From positions 1 to 43,658 of the forward strand of contig JAJCZZ010000095.1 in assembly GCA_029262115.1 (NCBI GenBank): DNA of 43,658 nucleotides. Direction: 5' to 3'. Source of the DNA: Gemmatimonadota bacterium. Its GTDB lineage: Bacteria > Gemmatimonadota > Gemmatimonadetes > Longimicrobiales > Gaopeijiaceae. The translations under genes and the position numbers were made by a program. Below are positions 1-10,016 of the stretch, in pieces (within the stretch, counting starts at the first letter, position 1; each line of letters begins with the position of its first letter). Under the pieces are notes generated by a model that was not told the DNA's origin, ran no database searches, and worked only from the letters and a program-made list of their open reading frames with translations.

Positions 1-609
1 CTGCTCCGGGACGGAGGCCTCGAGCCTGCCGACCGCACGACGTTCGGCGAGTACCTCGCGCTGCTCGAGTTCAAGATCAGCCGCCGCGAGGATCTCGACG
101 GGCAGATCGAGACGCTTGCCCTGAGCCCTCACTACAACTCCGCCATCGAACGACTGTGCTGCTTCCGTGGGATCAGTACGATCGCTGCGATGACGCTCGT
201 CACCGAGATCGGCGACTGGCGTCGCTTCGAACGGCCCGGCCAACTCATGGCCTTCCTGGGTCTCGTGCCCAGCGAGCACTCCTCAGGCGAGCGACACCAC
301 CGCGGCTCGATCACCAAGGCCGGCAACAGTCGATGCCGTCACGTCCTCGTCCAAGCCGCTTGGAGCTACCGATCGCGACCGACCGTGGGCGCGGGGTTGA
401 AGCGAAGACAACAAGGCAAGCCATCCGACGTCATCGCGCACTCCTGGAAGGCCCAGCACCGGCTCCACAAGATCTACCACCGTATCGCGTCCAAGAAGTC
501 GTCGTGCATCGCCGCCGTCGCCGTCGCCCGCGAACTCGCCGGCTTCCTGTGGGCCGTGATGCAGGACCTCGAACACGAACAGGCCCGCGCACTCCGTGAG
601 GCTGCCTAA
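1..609 (+). CDS. IS110-family transposase, 3' part (5' end outside window)
   Basis: The reading frame is open from base 1 and ends at TAA 607-609, giving about 202 residues of the C-terminal part. It matches the Transposase_20 region of IS110 elements: a helix-hairpin segment around 'FRGISTIAAMTLVTEIGDW', then 'GLVPSEHSSGERHHRGSITK' and 'AGNSRCRHVLVQAAW'. The Ser-Ser-Gly stretch is where the family's conserved serine lies. The N-terminal RuvC-like DEDD domain would lie left of the window. IS110 enzymes carry out site-directed recombination without long inverted repeats. The element lies directly downstream of the Druantia-like operon and marks the left edge of the island. Whether it is a complete element cannot be judged. 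Confidence 0.9.
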   Translation: MLRDGGLEPADRTTFGEYLALLEFKISRREDLDGQIETLALSPHYNSAIERLCCFRGISTIAAMTLVTEIGDWRRFERPGQLMAFLGLVPSEHSSGERHHRGSITKAGNSRCRHVLVQAAWSYRSRPTVGAGLKRRQQGKPSDVIAHSWKAQHRLHKIYHRIASKKSSCIAAVAVARELAGFLWAVMQDLEHEQARALREAA

Positions 610-820
610 CGAAGAGAGCCATCGATCACGAGGACCCGAGGCACGACCGGAGAGACGCTCGACCACTCTTCTATGCGGTAGGCCCTCAAAGCTGAACCCG
701 CGACGCTAGAACGAGCCAGCTCCAGACGAATCTGACTTCGCTGCCGCTCTCGTCGGTCATCCCCGCAGTGCTGCCTGTTCGAGCACGCCCCGCCCGAGCC
801 GCTATCCGGACTCGATAGCC
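610..820. other. Non-coding flank between IS110 transposase and helicase 3' end
   Basis: About 210 bp follow the transposase stop and reach the helicase stop codon. In IS110-type elements such flanks carry the element end and sometimes the guide (bridge) RNA. I see no decisive hairpin or repeat, so this is only the likely location of the element's right end. Confidence 0.3.
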
Positions 821-3800
821 TCAAAACGGCCTCCGCAGCACCTCGAAGAGGGACTTAAATCGCACCTGGTTCCCGCCGGCTACTGCCTGTGCATTGGCAG
901 CGGCCAGTTGCGGCCCGAACCGGTTCGGATCAGTGCTCCACAGTGGATGGGTGATGATCTCTACAACATTGCCGCGACTTCCTGCCTGGAGGCCGCCGAT
1001 GGTCGTCTGCCGCCACCCGGGCATGGCTGCGAAATACGGCCGGGCGACTGCCGCGTCGAGACCCTGCCAGTATGAGACCGTGAAGTCGATTGGAGCGGCG
1101 GGATCCAAGGCAAGCCGTGCGACATCCAGGCCCAGGCGCCAATCGAGAATCGGGTGGTAGGGCAAGTTGCTGAAGTCACGAAGGCAATCCGGGCACGAGG
1201 TCCTGCAGGCGTTGCCCCCTGGGCCCGCGTGTTGCTGGCCAACAAGGAACCCGTAGAACGTAGGCGCCTGCGGCGGCTGCCCCAGCACGTACTGCAGGAG
1301 ACGCTCGGCCTCTTGAGGCTGCCCCAGGAGCGATGCGTAACCGGCACCGTTCTCGAGGCTATCCGAGATAAACACCTGCCCGGTAATGTCGCCGCTCGCG
1401 TCACGAAGCACGCGAACGCCTACCTTGATTTCCCGCTCGTGGATATCCAAGTAGTCTGCTGCTGCGCGCCGAAGGAGGAAGCCGAAGGAGAACAGAGCGG
1501 CGCGAACTTCTAGGCCTCTATCTCCAGCAGGCGACGTCTGAAGTCCCACTGGCCAGTTGGCAACGCCCAGCACCATGACGTCAGTTACCTTGACCGATGC
1601 GAGGGCTCTGTCATCGCTCCCGGCAGCCACGTCGATCGGAGGGTTGTTGATTCCGGCTGCGGCGAGAGCATCCTTCGTCGCCCAGGTTTCCCCTTGGACG
1701 AGCTTCTCGAAGGTGAAGAGACGGCCGTCGTTGTCATTGACGACGTAAACCGTCTCCTGCCCGGCCCAGACCTCGAAGTTGGCCCGTTGACTGACAGGGA
1801 GAGACGTAACCCCCATCTTCGGCCGAGATGCGCGTGGCGTCCACTCGAAGGCGCCATCGAAGTCGCGACCGCTCCCGTACCAGGTCCGAAAGCCAGCGGG
1901 CTGGGTAAGCCCGATCACCCGGTACCCGGGATCTTGCGCAGGCGTCGCCCCGCACACAGCGCAGGACGCTGACGGCGGCTGAGATCCGTCTACGGCCTGG
2001 CAGCTTGCACATAAACCAACGGTGATGACAGGTCCAAGGGGGCCAGGATCTTCACTGATGCTGTTGCCCTGAGGCCGGTAGTCGACGACGCCGATGGCCG
2101 TGTGTATGAGCCCATCCTTGACCGTCTCTGCGCCGGGACCGAATTGGCTGATGGCAATGTCCAGCTCTCTGCCGATGACGCCTTCCGGTGGCCACGGGTA
2201 GGCGCGGCGAGGCCGGTCGTGATACAGGAACCTAATCCGGGTGGGGAACCCGAACATCGGCAGCGCTCCAGCATTCGCGAGTCGCTCACTCAAGGCGATC
2301 TGCGTGTAGCGCGGATCGGTCGAGACCGCCGTTACCGCGGGCACCAAGTCATTCATCACATAGTCGATCAACCCTTGCCGCTGTGCCTGAAGCGCGGCAT
2401 CGGCGTAGACCAAGAGAACGTCGCAGACGCGAGCCACTTCTGCGCCATTCTGTTGGATCCATCCGAGAACGAGCTGGGCGGTCGTCGCCGCTGCCGCTGC
2501 TCCGGCCGGGGGCTGGGGAGGAGGCTGGTTCCAATCTGCAGCAGTCCCGAACTCGCCGTGGACGCTATCCCCAGCACCACCGAAGAGACTCAGAGAGGCA
2601 AACGCCTGTCGCAGAATCTCCTTCGCTAGAACTCGCCGGAGGATGATCTCCCGGCGCATGTCAACGTACGGTTGGGGAGGCGGATCTGACGTGATCCGCT
2701 GGGGACGCTGGAAGTAGTAGTCATCGTGGCTCCGCCCTCGACACAGGGTAAGCGCCACAGACACGCCAGAGCCCCGCCTTCCCGCTCGGCCGATCCGCTG
2801 TTGGTAGTTGAAGCGCATGGGCGGCATATTCGCCATCATGACGGCAAGCAGGGACCCAATATCAACGCCGGCTTCCATCGTAGTCGTCACACTCAGCAGG
2901 TCAACCGGATCAGCGAGAGGGTTCTCCCGGGGAGCGGGTAAACAGATGTTCTGAAAAAGGCGCTGCCTCCTTCTCGCGTCGTCCTTGTTCGTCTGACCCG
3001 TGAGTTCCTCGCAGTTCAGCCGGAACACGTCGCCTGCCTGCGTTGCCAGGTAGCCGTAGTAGTCCGCTGACACTTGCGCGCCAGCGGTCGGCTGGGGTGG
3101 GCGAAGAGGAGCCCAGCAGTCGGCGCACACACCGCCGGAGGGGTGAAGGTGGATTCGCCGGCACTGAGTGCATTCGTGGAAGGAGGTCCCCGGCGGTTGG
3201 AGGCAGAGAGAAGTAACTTGGAGATAGTAGTGCGCCGTGTTCAGGCCTCCCGAGGCAGAGAGATAGTTCTTCACGTCGTCGAGGTAGCTGGCTGGTGCGA
3301 GACCATTCTGCTGGGCAACCGCCGTCAAGTATCCGGCCACATAGCCAGGAACAGAGCTCAGCGAGGAAGATGGGTGTGTGGACAGCCGCTTGCGAGATCC
3401 AAGCAGGCGAATGGCCCCGTCCGCACCTTCCTGGATGAGGTTCGAGGCTGCTGGGTTGGTGATCCGATCCGTGGTTGGAAGTGCAAGAAGCAGGGACTCG
3501 ATGCTCCTACGGCCCGAAGCGAACAGGACGTCCATCAACTCCACGACCGAACCGTCTTGAATCCTCCTCAGATGGTCGCGTTGGGGTTGAGACAGTTGGC
3601 CCTGTGGCTTCGCAACTGGTTGTCCCCCCGGCGGCCAGTCATATAGATCGCGCCAGCTGCCATCGCGATTCTGCGAATCGGTCCACAGGGCGTCCTTCCC
3701 GTAGCCAGCTGGGTTCATCCCTTCCGCGAGCAAGCGCGCCGAGGCATCCGCGGCTATCTGCGCTATGCGGAATGGGCCGTTGGCCGCGCGATGGAGGATC

Positions 3801-6385
3801 CGTTGGGCAGCCTGTTGATGTGTCATCGCCAGATTCCCCCCTGACGGCAACCCTGCGGTCAGTGGGTTCGCGGCCATCGCGATGATCATTGCGTCTTGCG
3901 GGTGTTCGGTCTGAAACGTCGCGGCGGCTTCTCGTTGATCTGGCGAGAGTGCCTGTCCCTGACATTGAGCTACGAACGCCTGGGGTCCGCCCGCCTGCTG
4001 CGCGAGTGCGGCCATGAGCGCCTGGCGCAGCGCATCACGATAGTGGGAGAAGCGCATTCCCGCGGAGAGCTTCGCGGCATCCTGGCGGCTGTCGGAGAAG
4101 ACGACCAGCTTGCGTGCCGTTGAGAGCGGAGGTTGGGCGAGGTCGCGCAGCAGTCCATCCGAGAGAACCTGTGCGATTTTCTGGAAACCCGTGCGCTGGG
4201 TTCGGACCGGGGAGCGGACTACCGTTCGCCGGGCCCAATCCGCATCGCACCGAGGACAACGGGCTGGATAGGCTTCGCGGCCAACCCCAGCAGGTGGGGG
4301 ATTCTGCCCGTGAACCGAACGTACGTAGTAGAGATACCCAGCACGCCCACCCTGGGGCGCTCCGCCAAGGCCCACGCGGCCGTCAACAGGATCGAGATAA
4401 GCGGCCCGCCACGCTCGCCCGACACCGTCCTGTGTCCACTGGGGAGACGCTGGCATCAGTGTGTCCGTTGAAGGCCAGAAGACCGCGTAGCGCTCGTAGT
4501 CCCGATCGAAGGAAGCAAGGTCTGGAGCCGCCTCCAAGTTGGGATGGTCTGGGCTCAAGTACCACTCGTTCGGGTTTCCCGCGTCGCGTCGGTACCCGCC
4601 GAAGAGCACCTCACCACACGCCTCGCAGTACAGGAGTTCCAGAATACGAGCACCACACTGGCACGTGAGTGTAGGCACGTAGTGGAGGATGCCTGTGGGA
4701 CAGGGGGCAGATCGCGGCGGCGCCTGCGCGCAGCCAGAATCGGTACAGACCCACAAGCCTTGCAGATTGCGGAGCATCAGATGCACACGCATGGGGATCG
4801 GTGCAAGTCCCGCGTTGTTCCGTGCGTGGGAGAGCGCCGTCAGCAGGCCATCGGTAGCGAGTTCGGCCTGGGGCACACCCGGAAAGAGCGCGGGCGCAAG
4901 CGCGTAATGGGTCTGAGGGACGATCTGCTGCTCCGGTGTGCAGGCGAGGCGCAATGCATCAGGAGCTTGAACGTGTTGAAGGGAGGTGTAAAGCGTCTCC
5001 TCCGCCGACGTCCCGGAAGGCAACGCCGAAGCACCAATTGCTGTATGAAGTGAAGCAGTGGCTTGGGAAAGCGCGGACAACCCGCCCGTCCTGACATCTT
5101 GAGCGAATCGCGCGAACGCCGCGCCGTGAGCTGTGAGCCTGGCCGCTGCGCCGGGACTCGGCGGAACCACATAGTTCGGGCCGCCGATCACTCGGAAGCG
5201 GTTGCGATTCCTGCCGAAGAACTGTTCCAAGTACTGTAGTCCGGTCGTGCCGCTCTCCAGCGACGCGCTGGACGAGATGATGCGAAGCTGATCGGAATCT
5301 GGAACAAGCCCGAGACGATCAAGCAGGGCTCGAAGCAGGTAGGCTACCTCTGTGCCAGGTGTGCCGCGGTAGGTATGCAGCTCATCCACGACGAGATGGA
5401 AGACGTGTTCGGAGGACTGCTCCAACCACTGGCGCGTTTGGTCGAAGATGGGAGTCTCGATAGCTCGCATCAGCATGATGTTGAGCATCGAATAGTTCGT
5501 GATCAGGATGTCCGGTGGCGTATCTTGCATGTCCCAACGAGACCTCATCTCCGCGCCGTCCATGCTCTGGAAGAAGCGTTCTGCTGTGCTGCCTGCGACG
5601 GCCTGCGCGTCCTGGTGGATACTTCTTAGCTCGTCCCGAAGCCGTGCCCTGTTCGACGAGTTGCGGTCCCCCGACACAGGCGTTCTCCCCGTGTATCGGC
5701 CGAAGTACAGGAGGTTCCCGCCGCGATGAGCCTGGAGCCACGCTCGTGCCCCAGCGCTATCCAGCCCCTCGCGCAAGCGCGCCAGCTGATCCTCTACGAG
5801 GGCGTTGAGCGGGTATAGGAGCAGAGCCCGGATCGCCGCCGGCCGAGTTTCATGTGCCCGCTGGCTGACCCGCTCGGCCCAGCGGCGGCGAGTCCCTTGC
5901 ATTGTGAAGTGATTCCACCAGTCCCACTGCGGGGGCGGCTGCCCTGGCGCGCTCCACGCGGCGGACTCCCGCACAATCGACGCGACAACGGGAAGCAAGA
6001 AGCACTCAGTCTTGCCGGAACCCGTCCCAGTGGTGACGACGGCATCCTGTCCGTTGACGACTACCTCTTCGAAGACGTCACGCTGGTGTTGATGAAGCGT
6101 GAGCGTTGAAGGGAAGAGGCCATGATCAACGAACTCGGATGCATCCGCCACCTCTGCGGCCTGCCAGACGTCACCGAGAAGGGCCTGTGCGGCCTGGTTA
6201 AACGACTCTCCGGAGGACCGGTAGGCGGGGACCGGCTCGACCAATGGCAGTCGGTAGATTCGGCCGTCCTGGTCGAGGAGGGTCCGGCGCTCGTCGGTAA
6301 GATCCTCGTACCTGAGGTCAAAGGGGCTGTCGAGGTAACGCAGGTACATGTCACGGAGGTTTTCGAAGAGGCGGATCGGGTTCAT
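821..6385 (-). CDS. druE: Druantia-type large DEAD-like helicase with DUF1998 (DruE-like)
   Basis: This superfamily 2 helicase of about 1854 aa is presumably the motor of a Druantia-type anti-phage system. Seen, counting from the upstream ATG at 6391: Walker A TGTGSGKT at ~121-128; motif Ia 'LLYPLNALVEDQ' ~191; DELH box 336-339; 'SSSASLES' ~373; C577/C579/C589/C592 and C1074/C1077/C1089/C1092 as possible zinc sites; 'TTTMEAGVDIG' ~1169; QRIGRAGRRG 1198-1207. A DUF1998-type C-terminal signature follows, with 'CRTSCPDCLRD' at ~1729 and 'LDWRLGLD' at ~1749. The second ATG (6385) is preferred: it overlaps the upstream gene's TGA as ATGA and has AGGAG 8 nt upstream, whereas for 6391 the AGGAG is only 2 nt away. 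It is the last gene of the operon. DISARM DrmA/B and DpdJ are related, but the fused length and partners fit DruE better. Confidence 0.85.
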   Translation of the reverse strand: MNPIRLFENLRDMYLRYLDSPFDLRYEDLTDERRTLLDQDGRIYRLPLVEPVPAYRSSGESFNQAAQALLGDVWQAAEVADASEFVDHGLFPSTLTLHQHQRDVFEEVVVNGQDAVVTTGTGSGKTECFLLPVVASIVRESAAWSAPGQPPPQWDWWNHFTMQGTRRRWAERVSQRAHETRPAAIRALLLYPLNALVEDQLARLREGLDSAGARAWLQAHRGGNLLYFGRYTGRTPVSGDRNSSNRARLRDELRSIHQDAQAVAGSTAERFFQSMDGAEMRSRWDMQDTPPDILITNYSMLNIMLMRAIETPIFDQTRQWLEQSSEHVFHLVVDELHTYRGTPGTEVAYLLRALLDRLGLVPDSDQLRIISSSASLESGTTGLQYLEQFFGRNRNRFRVIGGPNYVVPPSPGAAARLTAHGAAFARFAQDVRTGGLSALSQATASLHTAIGASALPSGTSAEETLYTSLQHVQAPDALRLACTPEQQIVPQTHYALAPALFPGVPQAELATDGLLTALSHARNNAGLAPIPMRVHLMLRNLQGLWVCTDSGCAQAPPRSAPCPTGILHYVPTLTCQCGARILELLYCEACGEVLFGGYRRDAGNPNEWYLSPDHPNLEAAPDLASFDRDYERYAVFWPSTDTLMPASPQWTQDGVGRAWRAAYLDPVDGRVGLGGAPQGGRAGYLYYVRSVHGQNPPPAGVGREAYPARCPRCDADWARRTVVRSPVRTQRTGFQKIAQVLSDGLLRDLAQPPLSTARKLVVFSDSRQDAAKLSAGMRFSHYRDALRQALMAALAQQAGGPQAFVAQCQGQALSPDQREAAATFQTEHPQDAMIIAMAANPLTAGLPSGGNLAMTHQQAAQRILHRAANGPFRIAQIAADASARLLAEGMNPAGYGKDALWTDSQNRDGSWRDLYDWPPGGQPVAKPQGQLSQPQRDHLRRIQDGSVVELMDVLFASGRRSIESLLLALPTTDRITNPAASNLIQEGADGAIRLLGSRKRLSTHPSSSLSSVPGYVAGYLTAVAQQNGLAPASYLDDVKNYLSASGGLNTAHYYLQVTSLCLQPPGTSFHECTQCRRIHLHPSGGVCADCWAPLRPPQPTAGAQVSADYYGYLATQAGDVFRLNCEELTGQTNKDDARRRQRLFQNICLPAPRENPLADPVDLLSVTTTMEAGVDIGSLLAVMMANMPPMRFNYQQRIGRAGRRGSGVSVALTLCRGRSHDDYYFQRPQRITSDPPPQPYVDMRREIILRRVLAKEILRQAFASLSLFGGAGDSVHGEFGTAADWNQPPPQPPAGAAAAATTAQLVLGWIQQNGAEVARVCDVLLVYADAALQAQRQGLIDYVMNDLVPAVTAVSTDPRYTQIALSERLANAGALPMFGFPTRIRFLYHDRPRRAYPWPPEGVIGRELDIAISQFGPGAETVKDGLIHTAIGVVDYRPQGNSISEDPGPLGPVITVGLCASCQAVDGSQPPSASCAVCGATPAQDPGYRVIGLTQPAGFRTWYGSGRDFDGAFEWTPRASRPKMGVTSLPVSQRANFEVWAGQETVYVVNDNDGRLFTFEKLVQGETWATKDALAAAGINNPPIDVAAGSDDRALASVKVTDVMVLGVANWPVGLQTSPAGDRGLEVRAALFSFGFLLRRAAADYLDIHEREIKVGVRVLRDASGDITGQVFISDSLENGAGYASLLGQPQEAERLLQYVLGQPPQAPTFYGFLVGQQHAGPGGNACRTSCPDCLRDFSNLPYHPILDWRLGLDVARLALDPAAPIDFTVSYWQGLDAAVARPYFAAMPGWRQTTIGGLQAGSRGNVVEIITHPLWSTDPNRFGPQLAAANAQAVAGGNQVRFKSLFEVLRRPF

Positions 6386-7467
6386 GGACATATCTCCTGG
6401 CGCAACAACCCTGCAGCGAGACGCGCCACGCGGCGCGGAACAGCATACTCAAGGCGACCCGTGGTCCTCTCTAGGTTCGGGAGTAGTCCCGTGCAGAGGA
6501 TCAACGCCCTTTCGATGAGAAGCGGCGGCCTGCAACTCACGGGAACCGATAGCAGACACCGGGAGGGGTCGTACTGCAACAGGCCACGCACGCGCCTGTA
6601 CCGGAGAACCGCGTACTTCCCCACTTGGACAGGGACCCTGTACGTCTTCCCCCGCCACCGCAAATAGTGAAGGCGCTGGTACCTCATGCGGAAGCGGAAC
6701 AGCCCTGTCCGAGACCGATGCACATCTCGAGATTCGAGATCTCTTGCGTCCGTCGAGTCTCGTGTAGTCCAGCGCAAGGTGGACGACAAGAATCTCTCAA
6801 TCGTCCACCCCGGCACCGCTGGTGCCTTGTCTGGGACGCGGCTTCGCGGATCATCGACGGGCGGGATTGCTGCCAGCAAGGAGACCGGCGCCATCACCTG
6901 AATGTGTAGGCCTGCTCTCTTGGAGGCTGTCTCGAGTGCCGCGAGCTCGCTAGCCACGAGACGAATACGGTCGGGCATACCAGGCGCCGCTTGAGCCTCC
7001 CATGTGACGGGACCTGGGCCAATCCGGTTGCGCAAGCCAGGTGGGCGCGCGCCACACAGTACTCCTACCCAGTGATCACCTTCCTGGTGAATCGCTAGTG
7101 CCGGGGGTACGACACGCCAGTCAGCCTCCGCAGTCCGGGAGTAGAACTCCACGTGAGCGAGTCGCTGCAGACCAAGGCGCACCGCCTGGTATACGGGAAG
7201 ATCGCCTGCGGTGGCGTCGTCTGCGTTCTCCTCGTCTTCCGCACCGTCGCCCGGCTCGACATGGAGTTCTTCCACCGCCGCGCGGAACTGAGACCAAGAA
7301 CCGCTTCCGCGGGCCGACATCCAGGTGAGCAGATCGTTGAGACTCACCGGCGCGACCTCCAAATGCGTCGTGCCAAGCGCTTGTATGACAGCCATAGCGC
7401 ACGCACCGATTCTGTGTCGGGCTCCGTGGTCATCCCCTTTCGGCTTGCGTCCAAGATCAGCTGACAC
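6382..7467 (-). CDS. druG: Druantia-associated unknown protein (DruG-like by position)
   Basis: This 361-aa protein has no enzyme motif I recognise. Its N-terminal half carries an acidic insert (~residues 72-88) followed by 'AVRLGLQRLAHVEFYS' and 'WRVVPPALAIH', which looks like a winged-helix-type domain. The C-terminal part is rich in Arg, Tyr and Leu. It lies between the membrane-anchored gene and the helicase, the position of druG in type II Druantia; the name rests on gene order, not on recognised homology. The frame opens at a GTG (7467) with no Shine-Dalgarno. An ATG at 7395 (residue 25) is the alternative, overlapping the upstream gene by 52 bp. Its TGA overlaps the helicase ATG, so the two products are probably made together. 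Confidence 0.6.
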   Translation of the reverse strand: MSADLGRKPKGDDHGARHRIGACAMAVIQALGTTHLEVAPVSLNDLLTWMSARGSGSWSQFRAAVEELHVEPGDGAEDEENADDATAGDLPVYQAVRLGLQRLAHVEFYSRTAEADWRVVPPALAIHQEGDHWVGVLCGARPPGLRNRIGPGPVTWEAQAAPGMPDRIRLVASELAALETASKRAGLHIQVMAPVSLLAAIPPVDDPRSRVPDKAPAVPGWTIERFLSSTLRWTTRDSTDARDLESRDVHRSRTGLFRFRMRYQRLHYLRWRGKTYRVPVQVGKYAVLRYRRVRGLLQYDPSRCLLSVPVSCRPPLLIERALILCTGLLPNLERTTGRLEYAVPRRVARLAAGLLRQEICP

Positions 7468-10016
7468 CAGCGGAGCATGTCCGCGTGAGTGCCACTGTTC
7501 GGTCGGCCGCCCTGTCGCTTCTTCGGATCCGGCGCGTCACTCCCGCCGAGACAGAGTATGCGGGTAGTCTTCTTGTCGCAATGAAGCGGGTCTCGCGGCA
7601 GCGCCCAGAGCGGTATAAAGTCGGGAGACGCAATCCGTGGTGCCCCACGCAGTGGAGAAGCCCTTACGGCCATCACGATCTGTCCTGGTTCCGGCCCCAG
7701 CAGGAGAGGGTTCGTTTCCGCCACGGAGAAGGACTCTGAACCCCATGGTTCAGTAGCCGCCGCTCGAACTATGGGCCCGCAGACAGCGAGCCTCAGCGTC
7801 CCATCGAGAGCGACGGGGAAGGCGTACGCGTCCCACAGCTCCCACGACGAATCGAAGGGCACGATCGAGTATGACCTGCTCGATCCAGCACACCAGACGG
7901 AGTGCGATCCGACAGCGTCCCAGCCGGACTTACGATAGGAGCCATCGGCACCACGCTCGGCGACTTCGCCATCGATCCGGACCTCGGAGGCATGTTCAGC
8001 GTCGCCGTACACGCGAATCGACGGGGGATGTCCGTCGAGCCAGTTTATATACCCGAGGCGAATCCCTCGCTCGAGGCTGATCTCGATTCGCGGAAGGGGC
8101 CTGAGCGAGTTGAAGATGTCGGCGCCATCTGTTGGAGAAACCGGTGCGTGTGGAACTACACCTCGAAAGACAAGCCATCCGGGCGGGGCTCCGAAGGACT
8201 CGTCGAGCACGGTCGCCTGCCCCGATCCTGTCTCTCGGATCGCCTCTTCGACGCGATTCCTGAGCGATTCACTACAGAGGACTACGTGGTCGCGCCCGAG
8301 GTCTAGGCAGGGCTGGGATACGTATCCACTGATGTCAGAGCGATCCGCAAGAACGTAGAGTTCGCGCCCACTCAGGGACCATGTACGCCGCCCATTGGCT
8401 CCTTCCTGGGTCCATACTGTGCCGTTACGAAGCACGCTGGAGAAGTCGTCCGGAACGACGTCCTGATACCACTCATCCTGCATCGCCCGCAAGTTCACCT
8501 CGCCTCCACGTGCGACAGCCGTCAGATCTTCCGGCAGGCCGGCGGACCTCTTCGCGATGAGGGATACGTTGCAGAAGCCGCCACGATCGAACCGAAGTCG
8601 GACCTCGATGGGCAAAGAGCGCTCTCGCTGCGCAAGCCCCTCTCCTCCGTGACGTCCCGGTTGCGCTGCCGCATCACGGGGTTCCGGAGCACCGCGAGCA
8701 AGCCCCTTGTACTTGCGGGGCTTCTTCTTCCTGTCCCGCTTTTTTCGCGGGGGCTGAACATGAGCGACAGTTACCGGATCTGTGTCTGGTCCTTCATCGG
8801 CCTCATCTTCGGCCGCTGGCCAAGACGGCTGTTCGTCATCCGGAGTAGATGTCGCCCCTGCAGCCACTACGCCTTCGGCGCCCCTCGCATCGTCTGAACC
8901 CACCGCTTCCGCCGAAGTTTCTTCCTCCGCGGGACGATCTGTTTCCTCTGCGGCAGCGGTAGTCCCAGTCTCAGCCGTTTGCGGAGCGCGATCCGCGGCT
9001 GCTTCACCGGTGGCTTCGGTCTGGTGCGATCCTATCCGCTCTCCCTCGTCCACCAGCGCGTCGAGTCTCTCGACAGCTTCGCCTTCCCCTCCACTGGGTA
9101 CCTCCAAGGCGGGCTCTGGGTCGGAATCCTCTCGATCCTCGGAGGCGGGCGCGTCGTCTTCAACGGGAGCCGCTGAGGGCTGCTCCTCCCGCACAGCTTG
9201 GTCCTGGTCCAGCTCTTCGTCTGCTGCAATGTCGCCAGGTGATACGGGCGCAACATCGCTGGGAGCCGCCTCCTCGCTGTTGGCGGTAGGAGCCGCTTCC
9301 GCGGGCATGTGCGCCTGTTCGTCGCCCTCGCTCCCATGTACATGATCGTCCTCGACCTCGGACTGCCCGGTCGTCCCAGCGGTACGTGGCTCAGCGGTTG
9401 CCACGCCATTGTCTGGGGTCCCGGGAAGAGCATGCATACTGGGTCCTGGAGGAGAGACCTCTGTCTCCACGGCGCTGGAAAGGGCGGGAACGACCTCACC
9501 TTCTGGCGGTCCCTCCTTCGTGGGTTCGGCGATGTCCGAAGTGGAAGTCATTTCGGACTCGGACTCTGGGAGAGCGGAGTCCGGTTCAGGTTCGCCAGGA
9601 GACACTGGCTCCTCGTGACCCGTCACTTCTGGCGCGGCCGTAGGGGAAGGAGTCGCGACGTGCTCCTTATGTGTCGTGACAGCCAACTCTCCCCGCTGAG
9701 TTGCCTCATCTGGTCGAGCGGCAGGCTCCGCTACCGCTGGCGGCCCGCCCGCAGCAGTGTCACTTCGCCGAGCGCTGTCACTTGAGACGAGATTGGTGCC
9801 CGGGGTTCCCTCTCGTGAACCGGATTCGGGCAACGGGGGCTCGGCACGATTGTCGTCCAATACCGTCGCACCGCGGTCCCGGGTGGACTCCGACCCGCCG
9901 GAAGCAGGCTCCGCCTGCGGGGGGCTTCCCCGCGTCCGGAGGTAGTAGAGGAGGGCAGCAGCTCCGACAGCCACAGAGAGGACAACCACGAGCAGAATCT
10001 GCAGTTCGCCGCTCAT
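7344..10016 (-). CDS. druF: Membrane-anchored Druantia-associated protein (DruF-like by position)
   Basis: The product is about 890 aa. Residues ~5-25 form one hydrophobic membrane segment right at the N-terminus ('LQILLVVVLSVAVGAAALLY'). Residues ~30-422 are a long low-complexity region rich in Glu, Ala, Pro, Ser and Thr, strongly acidic and predicted disordered by composition. A basic Lys/Arg patch follows at ~423-440, then a folded-looking domain at ~465-890 with no motif I know. The ATG at 10016 is chosen because it overlaps the glycosylase TGA as ATGA and puts the hydrophobic segment at the N-terminus; the open frame continues upstream to 10379 only as a shadow of the glycosylase. In type II Druantia the gene after the methylase is druF. 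The anchor suggests that part of the system works at the inner membrane. Confidence 0.6.
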   Translation of the reverse strand: MSGELQILLVVVLSVAVGAAALLYYLRTRGSPPQAEPASGGSESTRDRGATVLDDNRAEPPLPESGSREGTPGTNLVSSDSARRSDTAAGGPPAVAEPAARPDEATQRGELAVTTHKEHVATPSPTAAPEVTGHEEPVSPGEPEPDSALPESESEMTSTSDIAEPTKEGPPEGEVVPALSSAVETEVSPPGPSMHALPGTPDNGVATAEPRTAGTTGQSEVEDDHVHGSEGDEQAHMPAEAAPTANSEEAAPSDVAPVSPGDIAADEELDQDQAVREEQPSAAPVEDDAPASEDREDSDPEPALEVPSGGEGEAVERLDALVDEGERIGSHQTEATGEAAADRAPQTAETGTTAAAEETDRPAEEETSAEAVGSDDARGAEGVVAAGATSTPDDEQPSWPAAEDEADEGPDTDPVTVAHVQPPRKKRDRKKKPRKYKGLARGAPEPRDAAAQPGRHGGEGLAQRERSLPIEVRLRFDRGGFCNVSLIAKRSAGLPEDLTAVARGGEVNLRAMQDEWYQDVVPDDFSSVLRNGTVWTQEGANGRRTWSLSGRELYVLADRSDISGYVSQPCLDLGRDHVVLCSESLRNRVEEAIRETGSGQATVLDESFGAPPGWLVFRGVVPHAPVSPTDGADIFNSLRPLPRIEISLERGIRLGYINWLDGHPPSIRVYGDAEHASEVRIDGEVAERGADGSYRKSGWDAVGSHSVWCAGSSRSYSIVPFDSSWELWDAYAFPVALDGTLRLAVCGPIVRAAATEPWGSESFSVAETNPLLLGPEPGQIVMAVRASPLRGAPRIASPDFIPLWALPRDPLHCDKKTTRILCLGGSDAPDPKKRQGGRPNSGTHADMLRWCQLILDASRKGMTTEPDTESVRALWLSYKRLARRIWRSRR

